A stretch of 32,254 bases of DNA from Bryobacterales bacterium (GCA_026954325.1 JAIXKK010000197.1:1-32254), one strand, 5' to 3'; counted from the first letter of the stretch, positions 1-9,175 are shown. Numbers and translations: made by a program. Notes: a model not told the origin generated them from the letters alone.

Positions 1-627
1 GGTGTTATCGGCGGCGAGGAGTTGAGCAATGGCCGAGGTGATTTCATATTCACCGCGAGGAGACAGGGGGACGCGTTGGAGTTCGTCGAAGATGCGGGGG
101 GTGAAGGCATAGACGCCGGCGCTGTTCCAGTGGGTGGTGGAGGCTCCGGGCGGCGGTTTTTCGATGATACGGGTGACGCGGCCATGTTCTTCGTAGACGG
201 CGGCTCCCGGGGCGGGGTCTTCGACGAATTTCACTCCGACGACGGCTTCGGCGGGAGGGTGGAGGAGGTGGATGAGGCCGCGGTAGTCGGCGGGTGTGCA
301 CAGAATGTCGCCGAACGTGAGGAGAAAGGGGTCCGCGCCGCAGAAGGGGCGTCCGGCGATGGCGGCGCCGGCAGTTCCCGTGAGTTCGTGCTGGACATAA
401 AAGGTGAGGGGGAGGAGATAATCGGAGAGGCAGGCCCGGATCTGATCGCCGTAGTAACCGATGACAATGCCGAATTCCTGTATTCCGGCCGAGGCGAGGC
501 GGTCGAGGACATGGCGGAGGATGGGTTTGCCGCCTAAGGGGAGCAAGGGTTTGGGGAGTTCCCGAGTGAGGCTGCCCATGCGGGTGCCCTTGCCGGCGGC
601 GAGCACGAGGGCTTTGCGTAGATTCAC
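1..627 (-). CDS. Sugar-phosphate nucleotidyltransferase (NDP-sugar pyrophosphorylase family), partial
   Basis: This gene transfers a nucleotidyl group to a sugar phosphate, making an NDP-sugar for cell-surface polysaccharide. The reading frame runs from a GTG at 627 (V-N-L-R-K-A-L-V-L-A-A-G-K-G-T-R-M) through 209 codons without a stop and leaves the window at base 1, so the C-terminus is missing. The N-terminal signature LAAGKGTRM, followed by PKPLLPLGGKPIL, is the nucleotide-binding loop of the family. FGDIL near residue 105 is the metal-binding Asp segment, and IIEKP (about 154-158) and NSAGVYAF (about 168-175) are further typical motifs. The only nearby ATG (637) is out of frame, so GTG is preferred. 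The gene is divergent from uvrB with about 63 bases between the starts. Substrate sugar cannot be told from the sequence. Confidence 0.88.
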   Translation of the reverse strand, partial: MNLRKALVLAAGKGTRMGSLTRELPKPLLPLGGKPILRHVLDRLASAGIQEFGIVIGYYGDQIRACLSDYLLPLTFYVQHELTGTAGAAIAGRPFCGADPFLLTFGDILCTPADYRGLIHLLHPPAEAVVGVKFVEDPAPGAAVYEEHGRVTRIIEKPPPGASTTHWNSAGVYAFTPRIFDELQRVPLSPRGEYEITSAIAQLLAADNT

Positions 628-690
628 CGCCCGACATGGTAACAGTTTCGCCGGCGTCACGAGGGGAAGGCGTATCCTACACTGGAAGAA

Positions 691-2715
691 ATGAGCTACC
701 AACTGGCGGTGGATTACCGGCCGCGAGGGGACCAGGAGACGGCGATCGAGCAATTGACGCGCGGCGTCAACGACGGCGATCAGCATCAGGTGCTGTTGGG
801 GGTGACGGGGTCGGGGAAGACGTTCACGATGGCGAAGGTGATTGAGCGGACCGGGCGTCCGGCGATCATCCTGGCGCATAATAAAACGCTGGCGGCGCAG
901 CTTTATCAGGAGTTCAAGAGTTTTTTTCCGGGCAACGCGGTGGAGTATTTCGTCAGCTACTACGACTACTACCAGCCGGAGGCGTACATTCCGGCGTCGG
1001 ATGTGTACATCGAGAAGGAAGCGACGGTCAACGATGAATTGGACAAGTTACGGTTGTCGGCGACGCGGTCTTTGTTCGAGCGGCGGGATTGCGTGATCAT
1101 CGCGAGCGTGAGCTGCATTTACGGATTGGGTTCGCCGGAGGCGTACTACGGGATGCTGCTGATGCTTGAAAAGGGGCAGCGGCTGAAGCGGGAGCAGATC
1201 ACGCAGCGGCTGGTGGAGATTCTGTACGAGCGCAACGATGGAGACTTCCGGCGGGGGACGTTTCGCGTGCGGGGAGACGTGATCGAGCTGTTTCCCACGT
1301 ATGACGACTACGCCTACCGGATTGAACTGTGGGGGGACGAGATTGAGAGCCTGTCGCAGGTGGACCCGCTGACGGGGACGATCCGGCAGACGTATCTGCG
1401 GCTGCCGATTTATCCGAAGACGCACTACGTGATGAGCGCGGAGACGCGGGACGAGGCGATTCGGAGTATCCAGATGGAGCTGGAATGGTGGCGGAAGGAG
1501 TTGGAGAAGCAGGGGAAGCTGGTGGAGGCGCAGAGGCTCTACCAGCGGACGATGTTCGATCTGGAAATGATGCGGACGATCGGATATTGCCACGGGATTG
1601 AGAACTATTCACGGCATTTTTCGGGGAGGCTGCCGGGGGAGGCTCCGCCGACGCTGCTGGACTATCTGCCGCACGACTCTCTGGTGTTCATTGACGAGAG
1701 CCACCAGACGATTCCCCAACTGGGAGGGATGTATCACGGGGACCGTTCGCGGAAGGAGAACCTGGTGTCGTTCGGGTTCCGGCTTCCGAGCGCGCTGGAC
1801 AACCGGCCGCTGACGTTCGAGGAGTTCGAGAACCGGGTGAACCAGTTGATTTATGTGTCAGCGACTCCGGGGCCCTATGAGTTGACGAAATCGGCGGGGG
1901 TGGTGGTGGAGCAGGTGATCCGGCCGACGGGGCTGGTGGATCCGGAAGTGGAGATCCGGCCGATCCGGGGGCAGGTGGACGATTTATTGAACGAGATTCG
2001 CAAGCGAGTGGAGCGTGACGAGCGCGTTCTGGTGACGACGCTGACGAAGCGAATGGCGGAGGATTTGACGGAATACTATTCTGAACTCGGTGTAAAATGC
2101 CGGTACCTGCATTCAGAGGTGAGCACATTGGACCGGGTGCGGATTCTGCGGGATTTGCGGAAAGGAGAGTTCGACGCGCTGGTAGGGGTGAATCTGCTGC
2201 GGGAAGGGCTGGATTTGCCGGAAGTATCGCTGGTGGCGATTCTCGATGCGGACAAGGAAGGCTTTTTGCGATCCACGGGGTCATTGATCCAGACGATCGG
2301 GAGAGCAGCGCGGAACGTCAACGGGCGGGCGATGCTTTATGCGGATGTGGTGACGGACAGTATGCGCCGGGCGATGGAGGAGACGAACCGCAGACGGAGG
2401 ATTCAAGAGGAATACAACGAGAGGAACAACATCACGCCACAATCCATCGTGAAACCAATCGACATGAGCCTGGCGGCGATTGCCGAGGCTGATTATGTCA
2501 CCGTCCCGCTGGAGACGGAAACCGAGTATGATGCGATGACTTCCGAGCAGCGTTCGAAGGCGATTGCCGAATTGGAAGCTCTGATGAAGGAAGCAGCACG
2601 TAACTTCGAGTTTGAGAAAGCGGCACAGTACCGCGACCGGATCAAGGGACTGCGTACACCGAAGGCTTATGAAGAGATCGGCGCCGATAGCGTTGCTGGC
2701 AGCGGGAAAGGTTAG
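691..2715 (+). CDS. uvrB: UvrABC excinuclease subunit B
   Basis: UvrB is the DNA-damage-verifying helicase-like subunit of nucleotide excision repair; it is loaded by UvrA and recruits UvrC. The 674 residues match the normal family length. Walker A is GVTGSGKT at residues 37-44. The damage-probing beta-hairpin YYDYYQPEAYIP lies at about 91-102. The DEAD-like box is FIDESH, and motif VI appears as QTIGRAARN. The C-terminal UVR coiled-coil domain (ELEALMKEAARNFEFEKAA) that contacts UvrC is intact. The start is set by the conserved N-terminus YQLAVDYRPRGDQ and a GGAAG sequence just upstream. Its last 47 bases overlap the next gene in another frame. Confidence 0.98.
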   Translation: MSYQLAVDYRPRGDQETAIEQLTRGVNDGDQHQVLLGVTGSGKTFTMAKVIERTGRPAIILAHNKTLAAQLYQEFKSFFPGNAVEYFVSYYDYYQPEAYIPASDVYIEKEATVNDELDKLRLSATRSLFERRDCVIIASVSCIYGLGSPEAYYGMLLMLEKGQRLKREQITQRLVEILYERNDGDFRRGTFRVRGDVIELFPTYDDYAYRIELWGDEIESLSQVDPLTGTIRQTYLRLPIYPKTHYVMSAETRDEAIRSIQMELEWWRKELEKQGKLVEAQRLYQRTMFDLEMMRTIGYCHGIENYSRHFSGRLPGEAPPTLLDYLPHDSLVFIDESHQTIPQLGGMYHGDRSRKENLVSFGFRLPSALDNRPLTFEEFENRVNQLIYVSATPGPYELTKSAGVVVEQVIRPTGLVDPEVEIRPIRGQVDDLLNEIRKRVERDERVLVTTLTKRMAEDLTEYYSELGVKCRYLHSEVSTLDRVRILRDLRKGEFDALVGVNLLREGLDLPEVSLVAILDADKEGFLRSTGSLIQTIGRAARNVNGRAMLYADVVTDSMRRAMEETNRRRRIQEEYNERNNITPQSIVKPIDMSLAAIAEADYVTVPLETETEYDAMTSEQRSKAIAELEALMKEAARNFEFEKAAQYRDRIKGLRTPKAYEEIGADSVAGSGKG

Positions 2716-3514
2716 AGACTCGTTCTTGAGGCGCGTCCCCGTTGTGAAGGAGCGCCTGGGTCCGGTGCGATCGTCCTCGTACCGGTTGGCGAGCCGGATA
2801 TCGAATATTCTTGGCGCCGGCTTTCCGGTGGAAACCCTGGAGGCTTTCGCCTCATGCAGCGTGATTCTGATTTCCATTCCGGAGCACTGTATGGCCGGCG
2901 CGATCCAGGAACTGGCGGAAGCGGAACTGGGTTGGAAGGCGAAGACGGTGCTGTTGTGCGATTCGACGTGCGACAGCGGCGTGCTGCGGCGCCTGGGCGA
3001 GGCGGGGGCGGCGACAGGCTCGATCACGCCGGTGGATGGGCCGGATGGGCGGCTGTATGTGGCCGAGGGAGACAGGAAGGCGATCGCACAGGCAAGAATC
3101 CTGGTGGGCGGGCCGGGCGTGAGGGTGGTTGCGATGGACCACGGGCGCAAGTCACTGTATCTGGCGGGGGTGAATTTCGCGACGGGGTTGGCGCTGCCGC
3201 TGCTGGCGGCGAGCGTGGAGACCTTACGGGCGACGGGGGTGGAACAGAATGACGCGGTGGTGATTGCGGAACGGTTATTTCAGCGAACCTTGCGCGCGTA
3301 TCTGAAGGGCGGAAGAAGGGCGTGGGAAGGGGAGTTGGTGGTGAAGAACCAGCAGGCGATCCGGCGGCAGGTGCAATCGCTTTTCGAGGTGAGCCCGCAC
3401 CTGGCGGCGTATTTTTACCAGAATGCGATGCAGGCGGCGAAGCTGTTCCGGCAGGATCCGTCGTGGTTGAAGGAGTTGGCGGAGGAGGCCTATCCGAAGG
3501 CACAGGGCCGGTGA
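2669..3514 (+). CDS. Rossmann-fold protein with DUF2520-like C-terminus
   Basis: Probable NAD(P)-binding oxidoreductase-like protein of 281 residues whose reaction is unknown. The N-terminus (APIALLAAGKVRDSFLRRV) resembles a divergent Rossmann dinucleotide-binding loop. A following strand (SVILISIPEHCM) looks like the usual D/P-containing edge of such folds. The C-terminal half, with GVNFATGLALPLLAASVETL and a helical tail, recalls DUF2520 proteins. The start is the ATG at 2669; longer readings of this frame would run further back through uvrB and give unlikely N-terminal sequence. It overlaps the end of uvrB by 47 bases, suggesting co-transcription and coupled translation. The glycine-rich loop is not the standard GxGxxG, so cofactor binding is an inference. 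Confidence 0.62.
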   Translation: MKRSAPIALLAAGKVRDSFLRRVPVVKERLGPVRSSSYRLASRISNILGAGFPVETLEAFASCSVILISIPEHCMAGAIQELAEAELGWKAKTVLLCDSTCDSGVLRRLGEAGAATGSITPVDGPDGRLYVAEGDRKAIAQARILVGGPGVRVVAMDHGRKSLYLAGVNFATGLALPLLAASVETLRATGVEQNDAVVIAERLFQRTLRAYLKGGRRAWEGELVVKNQQAIRRQVQSLFEVSPHLAAYFYQNAMQAAKLFRQDPSWLKELAEEAYPKAQGR

Positions 3515-3528
3515 GGGAGTGCGGAGTC

Positions 3529-4371
3529 TTATTGAGAAGGCCGCCGGAAGAAGCCATTGAGTTCCGCTAGGGAGACTAATCCGTCGAAGTCCCGGAAGCT
3601 TCCCTGTTCGGCGATGGTGGCGGCGGCGTGGAGGAATGCGGTGAAGGCGGCGCGGGCGAGGGCAGAGCCGACGCTGATGCGGCGAACGCCGAGCGCGGCG
3701 GCATCGGAGACGGTGAGGCCGGTATGGGCTCCCATGAGGAGATTGACGGGTTTGGGGTGGACGGCGGCGACGATGGCGCGGATGTCTTCGGCGGTACGAG
3801 GACCGGGGGCGTAGAGAACATCGGCTCCGGCTTCGGCGTAGGCCTGGAGGCGGCGGATGGATTCAGCGAGCGGGTTATCGTGTCCGACGAGGAAACATTC
3901 GGCGCGGGCGGTGAGGAGGACAGGCGCTCCGGAGGCGTCGATGGCGGCGCGGGCGGCGCGGATGCGTCCGGCGGCGAGGGGGAGATCGTAGAGGGGATGC
4001 GCGGGGTCACCCGTGGCGTCTTCGATGGAGAGGCCGGCGACTCCGGTGTCCACGCAGAGGCGAACGTTGTGCGCGACGTCTTCGGGATGGTGGGCGTAGC
4101 CGGATTCGAAGTCGGCGTTGACGGGTAGCGGCGTGGCATTGACGAGTTCGGAGATGTGCGCGAGCACGGCATCGCGCGGGACGGCCCATTCGGCGTCCGG
4201 CAGGCCGAGGGAGAAGGCGAAGCCGGCGCTGGTGGTGGCGAGGGCGGGGAAGCCGAGGTGTTGCAGATAGCGGGCAGTACCCACGTTCCAGGGATTCGGC
4301 ATGAGGAAACAGCCGCTTTCGTGGAGTTTCCGGAAGGCGGCGCGGCGAGCGGCGAAGGCGGAGAGTTCCAT
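3529..4371 (-). CDS. Isocitrate lyase / PEP mutase family protein
   Basis: A 280-residue TIM-barrel enzyme of the isocitrate lyase/phosphoenolpyruvate mutase superfamily, which makes or breaks C-C or P-C bonds in small 2-oxoacids with Mg2+. The early segment FLMPNPWNVGTARYLQHLGF and the Mg-binding motif VNADFESGYA are typical. LTARAECFLVGHDNPLAESIRR is also characteristic, as is the C-terminal GVRRISVGSALARAA. Members like this one are usually annotated as PEP phosphonomutase or oxaloacetate-decarboxylase-like; the substrate is not determinable here. The start at 4371 (MELSAFAARRAAF) gives the normal N-terminus, and the longer frame upstream runs into the divergent dipeptidase gene. Convergent with the DUF2520-like gene on its left, with only 14 bases between the stops. 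Confidence 0.88.
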   Translation of the reverse strand: MELSAFAARRAAFRKLHESGCFLMPNPWNVGTARYLQHLGFPALATTSAGFAFSLGLPDAEWAVPRDAVLAHISELVNATPLPVNADFESGYAHHPEDVAHNVRLCVDTGVAGLSIEDATGDPAHPLYDLPLAAGRIRAARAAIDASGAPVLLTARAECFLVGHDNPLAESIRRLQAYAEAGADVLYAPGPRTAEDIRAIVAAVHPKPVNLLMGAHTGLTVSDAAALGVRRISVGSALARAAFTAFLHAAATIAEQGSFRDFDGLVSLAELNGFFRRPSQ

Positions 4372-4402
4372 AGGGGAAGGAGCATCTAGTATACTCCGGA
4401 CC

Positions 4403-5554
4403 ATGTGCCGCCTATGGATGTTTGCCGTGTTCGCCGGTTTGTGCGGGGCGCAGGATGCGCGGCTGGACCGGCTGATGAAGGACATCCTGATTTTCGACGC
4501 GCACATCGACACGCCGCGGTATTTTCTCGATGAAGGCTACCGGCTGGCGGACCGGCATGCGTATTACGAACTCGATTTGCCGCGGATGAGGGAAGGGCAC
4601 ATGGGGGCGGTGCTGTTCGGGATCTACGCACAGCCGCAGGATTTCGGGCCGCGGCAATTTTTGCCGCGGGCGCTCGAGGTGCTGGATGCGCTGCGGGTGG
4701 AGGTGGGGCGTAACGGGAAGGACATGGAGTTCGCCTACACAAGCGATGACGTGACGCGCATTCACAAGGCGGGGAAGATAGCCGCCTTGGCAAGCCTGGA
4801 GGGCGGGCACCTGATTGGGGACAGCGTGCGGATTTTGAGAGATTTCGAACGGCTGGGCGTGCGGTACATGACGCTGGCGCATTTCAAGAACAACGTGTTT
4901 GCGGATTCAATGACGGATACGGCGGTGCATGGCGGGCTGTCGGCGCGCGGCAAGGAACTGGTGCGGGAGATGAATCGCATGGGGGTGATGGTGGATGTGT
5001 CGCACATCTCGGATAAGGCGGTGTTCGATGCGGTGGATGCGAGTACGTCACCGGTGATTGCGTCGCATTCGTCGGTGAAGGCGATCGCTCCGATTCCGCG
5101 GAACATGCCGGACGAGGTGATCCGGGCGGTGGCGCGGAAAGGCGGGGTGATCTGCATCAATTTCCACGCGGGCTATTTGAACAAGCCGGCGTACGAGGTG
5201 TATATCCGGAACCGGCCGAAGCGGGATGAAGAGATCAAGGCGGCGGGGACGGACTGGGAGAAGATACGGCGGATCCAGCGGCGGTATTACGATTACATGC
5301 CTCCGGTGCAGGTGAAGGAACTGCTGCGGCACATCGACTATGTGGCGAAGCTGGCGGGTTCGGAGCACGTGGGATTGGGGTCGGATTTCGACGGGGTGAG
5401 CGGCATGGTTCCGGTGGGAATGGAAGACGTCTCGAAGTATCCGGTGCTGGTAAAGGGACTGATGGAGATGGGATACAGGGATGAGGAGATCCGGAATATC
5501 ATGGGTGGGAACCTGGTGCGGGTGATGCGGGAGAACGAAAGGAGAGCGCAATGA
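4403..5554 (+). CDS. Membrane dipeptidase, peptidase family M19
   Basis: Zinc-dependent dipeptidase of the renal-dipeptidase family, 383 residues. It begins with a short signal peptide (MCRLWMFAVFAGLCGAQ), so it should act outside the cytoplasm. The metal ligands expected for M19 are visible: the HxD pair in FDAHIDTP, the bridging Glu in SLEGGH, and histidines in DVSHIS and IASHSS. The active-site Asp is in GSDFDGV. The chosen ATG at 4403 places the signal peptide at the N-terminus; the 34 extra residues of the longer frame are arginine/alanine-rich and overlap the divergent gene. It starts an operon: its stop overlaps the next start by four bases (ATGA). Confidence 0.92.
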   Translation: MCRLWMFAVFAGLCGAQDARLDRLMKDILIFDAHIDTPRYFLDEGYRLADRHAYYELDLPRMREGHMGAVLFGIYAQPQDFGPRQFLPRALEVLDALRVEVGRNGKDMEFAYTSDDVTRIHKAGKIAALASLEGGHLIGDSVRILRDFERLGVRYMTLAHFKNNVFADSMTDTAVHGGLSARGKELVREMNRMGVMVDVSHISDKAVFDAVDASTSPVIASHSSVKAIAPIPRNMPDEVIRAVARKGGVICINFHAGYLNKPAYEVYIRNRPKRDEEIKAAGTDWEKIRRIQRRYYDYMPPVQVKELLRHIDYVAKLAGSEHVGLGSDFDGVSGMVPVGMEDVSKYPVLVKGLMEMGYRDEEIRNIMGGNLVRVMRENERRAQ

Positions 5555-6747
5555 GAAGACGCGAATTTCTGGGTACGATGGCTGCCGTGCCGGCGCTGGG
5601 CGCGGCGGGCGGGAGGAAGAAGATTGCCTGCCTGAGCAGCACGTATCACGTGCGGTCGCATTCGGACAACTTCATCACACGGTTTCTCGAGGGATATTGG
5701 ATCGACGAGAAATACTATCCGCCGCCGTTCGAAGTGGCATCGCTGTGGAGAGACCAGATCCACCCGGCGGATATCGGAGGGCGGCTGGCGCAGGCGTATG
5801 GCGTGCGGGTGGCCGGTTCGATTGAGGACGCGCTGACGTTGGGCACGGGGAAACTGGCTGTGGACGGGGTGGTGATGGTGTGCGAGCACGGTAACTATCC
5901 GTTCAATGACAAGCAGCAGCAGTTGTATCCGCGCTACGAGTTCTTCGAGCAGATCGTCAAGGTGTTCAAGGCGAGCGGGCGGTCCTGTCCGGTGTTTTCG
6001 GACAAGCATCTCTCCTATGACTGGAAGAAGGCGAAGCAGATGTATGACTGGTCGCGGGAACTGCATTTTCCGTTCATGGCGGGGTCGAGCGTTTCGGTGA
6101 CGTTCCGGCGCCCGGAGGTGGACCCGCCGTTGGGAGTGACGATGGAATCGGCCTTGTGCGTGGGGGGCGGATGGGTGGCCGATGGCGGAATCTTTCATCT
6201 GCTCGATACGCTGCAGGCGTTTGTGGAGCGGCGCAAAGGGGCGGAAACGGGGGTGAAGGCGGTGCAGATGATGACGGGGGAAGCGGTTTGGAAGGCGGCG
6301 GCAGAGGGCTTATGGAAGCGGGAGCTTCTGGATGCGGCATTGTCGCGGGGGGACAAGGTGGCTCCGGGGCGGCCGGAGGATGCAAAGAACGCAGTGGTGG
6401 GCATTGTGGAGTATCGCGACGGGTTCAAGGGGGCGGTGCTGGCTTTGGGGTCGAAGGTGAACGAATACCTGATGGCATACGAGGCGCGGGGGAAGGTGGA
6501 GAGCACGTTGTGTTACGTGCCGTCAGAGAATTCGAACAACTTCTCGATGCTGGTGCATGGGATCACGCAAATGATTCAGACGGGGAAGCCGTCGCATCCG
6601 GTGGAGCGGACGCTGCTGGTGAGCGGCGCGCTGGCGGAGTTGATGGAGTCCCGTTACGAGCATGAGAAACGGTTGGAGACGCCGGAACTGGTGGTGAAGT
6701 ACAAGGCTCCGGCGAAGTCATGGTATGCGCACGGGATGGGGAGCTAA
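5551..6747 (+). CDS. Tat-signal protein, possibly Gfo/Idh/MocA-related
   Basis: A 398-residue protein that starts with MRRREFLGTMAAVPALG, a twin-arginine export signal, so it is probably folded before export. The body contains a long strand-rich region and the segments DGVVMVCEHGNYPF and CPVFSDKHLSYDW. It ends with a region rich in short helices (TLLVSGALAELMESRYEHE). This layout resembles proteins annotated as Gfo/Idh/MocA-like in Acidobacteria and Planctomycetes, but I do not see a clear dinucleotide-binding loop. Function is therefore left open. It overlaps the M19 dipeptidase by four bases and is followed three bases later by an SMP-30-like gene, so the three are one operon. Confidence 0.72.
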   Translation: MRRREFLGTMAAVPALGAAGGRKKIACLSSTYHVRSHSDNFITRFLEGYWIDEKYYPPPFEVASLWRDQIHPADIGGRLAQAYGVRVAGSIEDALTLGTGKLAVDGVVMVCEHGNYPFNDKQQQLYPRYEFFEQIVKVFKASGRSCPVFSDKHLSYDWKKAKQMYDWSRELHFPFMAGSSVSVTFRRPEVDPPLGVTMESALCVGGGWVADGGIFHLLDTLQAFVERRKGAETGVKAVQMMTGEAVWKAAAEGLWKRELLDAALSRGDKVAPGRPEDAKNAVVGIVEYRDGFKGAVLALGSKVNEYLMAYEARGKVESTLCYVPSENSNNFSMLVHGITQMIQTGKPSHPVERTLLVSGALAELMESRYEHEKRLETPELVVKYKAPAKSWYAHGMGS

Positions 6748-6750
6748 GAA

Positions 6751-7572
6751 ATGATCGAAGCAAAGAGCGAGAAGTTCTGGAACTACATAGACCGCAACGC
6801 GAAGGTGGGGCGCGTGGCGACGGGGTTCGGGTTCGTCGAAGGTCCGGTGTTCAGCCGGCTTGGCTTTCTGCTGTTCAGCGATCTGCGGCAGGAGCACATT
6901 TTCCGCTGGGAGCGGGGGAAACTGACGGTGTTCCGCGAGAAGAGCAACCATTCGAACGGACTCACGTTTGACCATCAAGGGCGGCTGCTTGCGTGCGAGA
7001 AGGGGCGGGTGACGCGGACGGAGAAGAACGGGGCGATCACGGTTCTGGCGAGTGAGGGATTGGAAGGGCCAAATGATCTGGTGTATGCGATCGACGGGAG
7101 TTTGTATTTCACGGACTTTCCCAAAGGACGGGTGTACCAGGTGACGCGGGAGCGGAGCGGAGTGGGAGGGATGGCGGACAAGGGGGCAGTGCGCGTGGTG
7201 AGCGAGGATGGCGAGGGGCCGAATGGGGTGGCGCTGTCTCCGAACCAGCAGAAGCTGTACGTGGCGGATTACAAACAGAAGGTGGTCCGGGTATATGGGA
7301 TCAAGGCGGACGGGGCGCTCGAGAAGGGGCGGGATTTCGCGAAGGCGCAAGGCGACGGTTTGAAAACGGACGAGGCGGGAAATGTTTGGGTGGCGGACGG
7401 CGAGAAGGGTGTTGCGGTGTTTGACGCGAGCGGGGAGATGCTGGGGATTGTAAATACGCCCGAGGCTCCGGCGAACTTGAATTGGGGGAATGGATTCCGG
7501 GGGCTATATATCACGGCGCGGACGAGCGTGTACCACGTGCCGACGAAGGTGAACGGGACCCGGACATTCTGA
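6751..7572 (+). CDS. SMP-30/gluconolactonase/LRE family protein (cytoplasmic form)
   Basis: A six-bladed beta-propeller of the SMP-30/gluconolactonase family, 273 residues, expected to bind a divalent metal and hydrolyse sugar lactones or similar esters. The metal ligands of the family can be placed: Glu in GFVEGP, Asn in EGPNDLVY, and Asn and Asp in GPNGVALSPNQQKLYVADY. There is no signal peptide, unlike the paralogue at 9964. The gene lies three bases after the Tat-signal protein and is the last gene of that operon. It is convergent with the amidase, and the gap between them holds two hairpins. Confidence 0.88.
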   Translation: MIEAKSEKFWNYIDRNAKVGRVATGFGFVEGPVFSRLGFLLFSDLRQEHIFRWERGKLTVFREKSNHSNGLTFDHQGRLLACEKGRVTRTEKNGAITVLASEGLEGPNDLVYAIDGSLYFTDFPKGRVYQVTRERSGVGGMADKGAVRVVSEDGEGPNGVALSPNQQKLYVADYKQKVVRVYGIKADGALEKGRDFAKAQGDGLKTDEAGNVWVADGEKGVAVFDASGEMLGIVNTPEAPANLNWGNGFRGLYITARTSVYHVPTKVNGTRTF

Positions 7573-7601
7573 TTGAAGCCGGGGTGAGAGGGCTCTTCTA
7601 A

Positions 7602-7650
7602 GGACTCGCCCGCAAAACGGAGGCTCGCCGCCGGGCCACGTTGCGAGTCC
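7602..7650. repeat. Palindromic element, copy 1 (core AACGGAG-GCTCGCCGCCGGG)
   Basis: An 8-base perfect inverted repeat (GGACTCGC at 7602-7609 and GCGAGTCC at 7643-7650) encloses a G+C-rich core. The core (AACGGAGGCTCGCCGCCGGG) differs by one base from the core of a similar hairpin at 19300-19342. Both copies are intergenic. This suggests a small dispersed repeat of REP/MITE type, but two copies in one window are not proof. Confidence 0.5.
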
Positions 7651-7662
7651 GCACTGGGCTTG

Positions 7663-7680
7663 AGGGGCGGCGGCCCCTTT
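7663..7680. terminator. Possible bidirectional terminator hairpin
   Basis: AGGGGC-GGCG-GCCCCT forms a six-base-pair hairpin with a four-base loop and is followed by two T residues. It lies between the convergent SMP-30-like and amidase genes. The T-tract is too short for a classical intrinsic terminator, so this is a tentative call. Confidence 0.35.
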
Positions 7681-7685
7681 GCGGG

Positions 7686-9158
7686 CTAGAGGGCTACGGC
7701 GGGAATCCGCTGAACGCGGGCTGCCTCTTCGAAGGCGTGCGCGATCTGGAGCACTCCCCAATCGTCCTGATGCCGGCCGACGATTTGGAGGCCGACCGGG
7801 AGGCCTTCGGGGGTGAATCCGGCGGGAACGGAGATGGCGGGATTGTTGAGCGCGGAGATGTAGTAGCAGGAGCGCATCCAATCGATGTAATTGCCGAGGC
7901 TACGGCCTTCGATCTCCGATACGTAAGGTTGATTCACGTCGAACGGGGGCACCTGCGTCACGGGCAGAATGAAGAATTCGTACTTGCGGAAGAATTCGCC
8001 GGCGCGTTGGTAATAGGCGGAGCGGAGTGAGCCGGCTTTGGCGATTTCAGCTCCGGTCAGGCGGGATCCGAGGTCGACTTCTTCGAGGACTGTCGACTTG
8101 ATTTGCGGGCGGTGCCGCGCAACTTTGGCGGCATGCTGCTGATGAAACGCGAGGGCGCGGAAGACGCGGAAGGCTTCGTCGGCTCCTTCGAAGCCGGGTT
8201 CGGCCTGCTCGACGATGCAGCCCAGGGATTCGAAGACTTTACGCCGCGCGTTCACCACGTCGAGAATTTTGTGATCGAAGGGAATTCCGCCCAGATCCTT
8301 GAACCAGGCGACGCGCACGCCTTTGAAATCGCGCCCGAGGGGCTTGGCGAAGCGGGCTCCGTCTTCGTGAATGGAAAGCGGGGAGCGTTCGTCGGGACCG
8401 GCCATGGCGCTCAGCAGGAGGGCGCAATCGGCGACGTTGCGGGCCATGGGGCCGACGACGCTGAGCGTGCTCCAGGCGGCGATGGAGGGGACTTTGGGCA
8501 CGCGTCCCGGCGATGTACGGAATCCGACGACATTGCAAAAGGCGGCGGGATTACGGAGAGATCCGCCCATGTCGCTGCCATCGGCAATGGGGATCATGCC
8601 GCAGGCGAGGGCGACGGCGGCTCCGCCGCTCGAGCCGCCGCATGTTTTGGAGAGGTCATGCGGATTGCGGGTGACGCCGAAGACGGTGTTGAAGGTTTGC
8701 GATCCGGCTCCGAATTCCGGCGTGTTGGTTTTGCCGAGGGTGACGGCTCCGGCTTCGCGAATGCGATGGATCATGAGGGTGTCGGATTCGGGCACGTGAT
8801 CTTTGAAGATGGGCGAGCCGTAGGTGGTACGGATGCCCTTGGTGTCCTCGAGATCTTTGTGCGCGACGGGCAGGCCGTGGAGGGGGCCGAAGAATTGTCC
8901 GCGCGCGGCCGCTTCATCGCACTGTTTGGCTTTCGCCCGAGCTTGATCGGCGACGAGGGTGACAATGGCATTGACTTTCGGATTCACCCGCTCGATTTGT
9001 TTGAGGTGCGCGTCCAGGAGTTCGCGAGCCGAGAGTTTCTTTTTGCGCAGCAAGGCGGCGAGGGACTTTGCGGACTCGAAGCAGAGGGATGGCGGCGTTG
9101 CGGCGGCGAGGGGGGCGCTGGAGAGCGAGAGGACGGAGACGGCTGTGCGGCGGGTCAT
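7686..9158 (-). CDS. Exported amidase (amidase signature family)
   Basis: Amidase-signature hydrolase of 490 residues with a complete Ser-cisSer-Lys triad. Lys101 lies in PVAHKD, the cis-Ser at 176 in the glycine-rich CGGSSGGA, and the nucleophile Ser200 in SDMGGSLRNPA. The spacing of 75 and 24 residues is that of the family. An N-terminal Tat-like or Sec-like signal (MTRRTAVSVLSLSSAPLAAA) argues for export. The start is the ATG at 9158; the longer frame adds only arginine-rich sequence overlapping truA. The gene is 17 bases downstream of truA on the same strand. Substrate is unknown: family members cleave many carboxamides. Confidence 0.93.
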   Translation of the reverse strand: MTRRTAVSVLSLSSAPLAAATPPSLCFESAKSLAALLRKKKLSARELLDAHLKQIERVNPKVNAIVTLVADQARAKAKQCDEAAARGQFFGPLHGLPVAHKDLEDTKGIRTTYGSPIFKDHVPESDTLMIHRIREAGAVTLGKTNTPEFGAGSQTFNTVFGVTRNPHDLSKTCGGSSGGAAVALACGMIPIADGSDMGGSLRNPAAFCNVVGFRTSPGRVPKVPSIAAWSTLSVVGPMARNVADCALLLSAMAGPDERSPLSIHEDGARFAKPLGRDFKGVRVAWFKDLGGIPFDHKILDVVNARRKVFESLGCIVEQAEPGFEGADEAFRVFRALAFHQQHAAKVARHRPQIKSTVLEEVDLGSRLTGAEIAKAGSLRSAYYQRAGEFFRKYEFFILPVTQVPPFDVNQPYVSEIEGRSLGNYIDWMRSCYYISALNNPAISVPAGFTPEGLPVGLQIVGRHQDDWGVLQIAHAFEEAARVQRIPAVAL

Positions 9159-9175
9159 AGAATGCCATGTTACCG

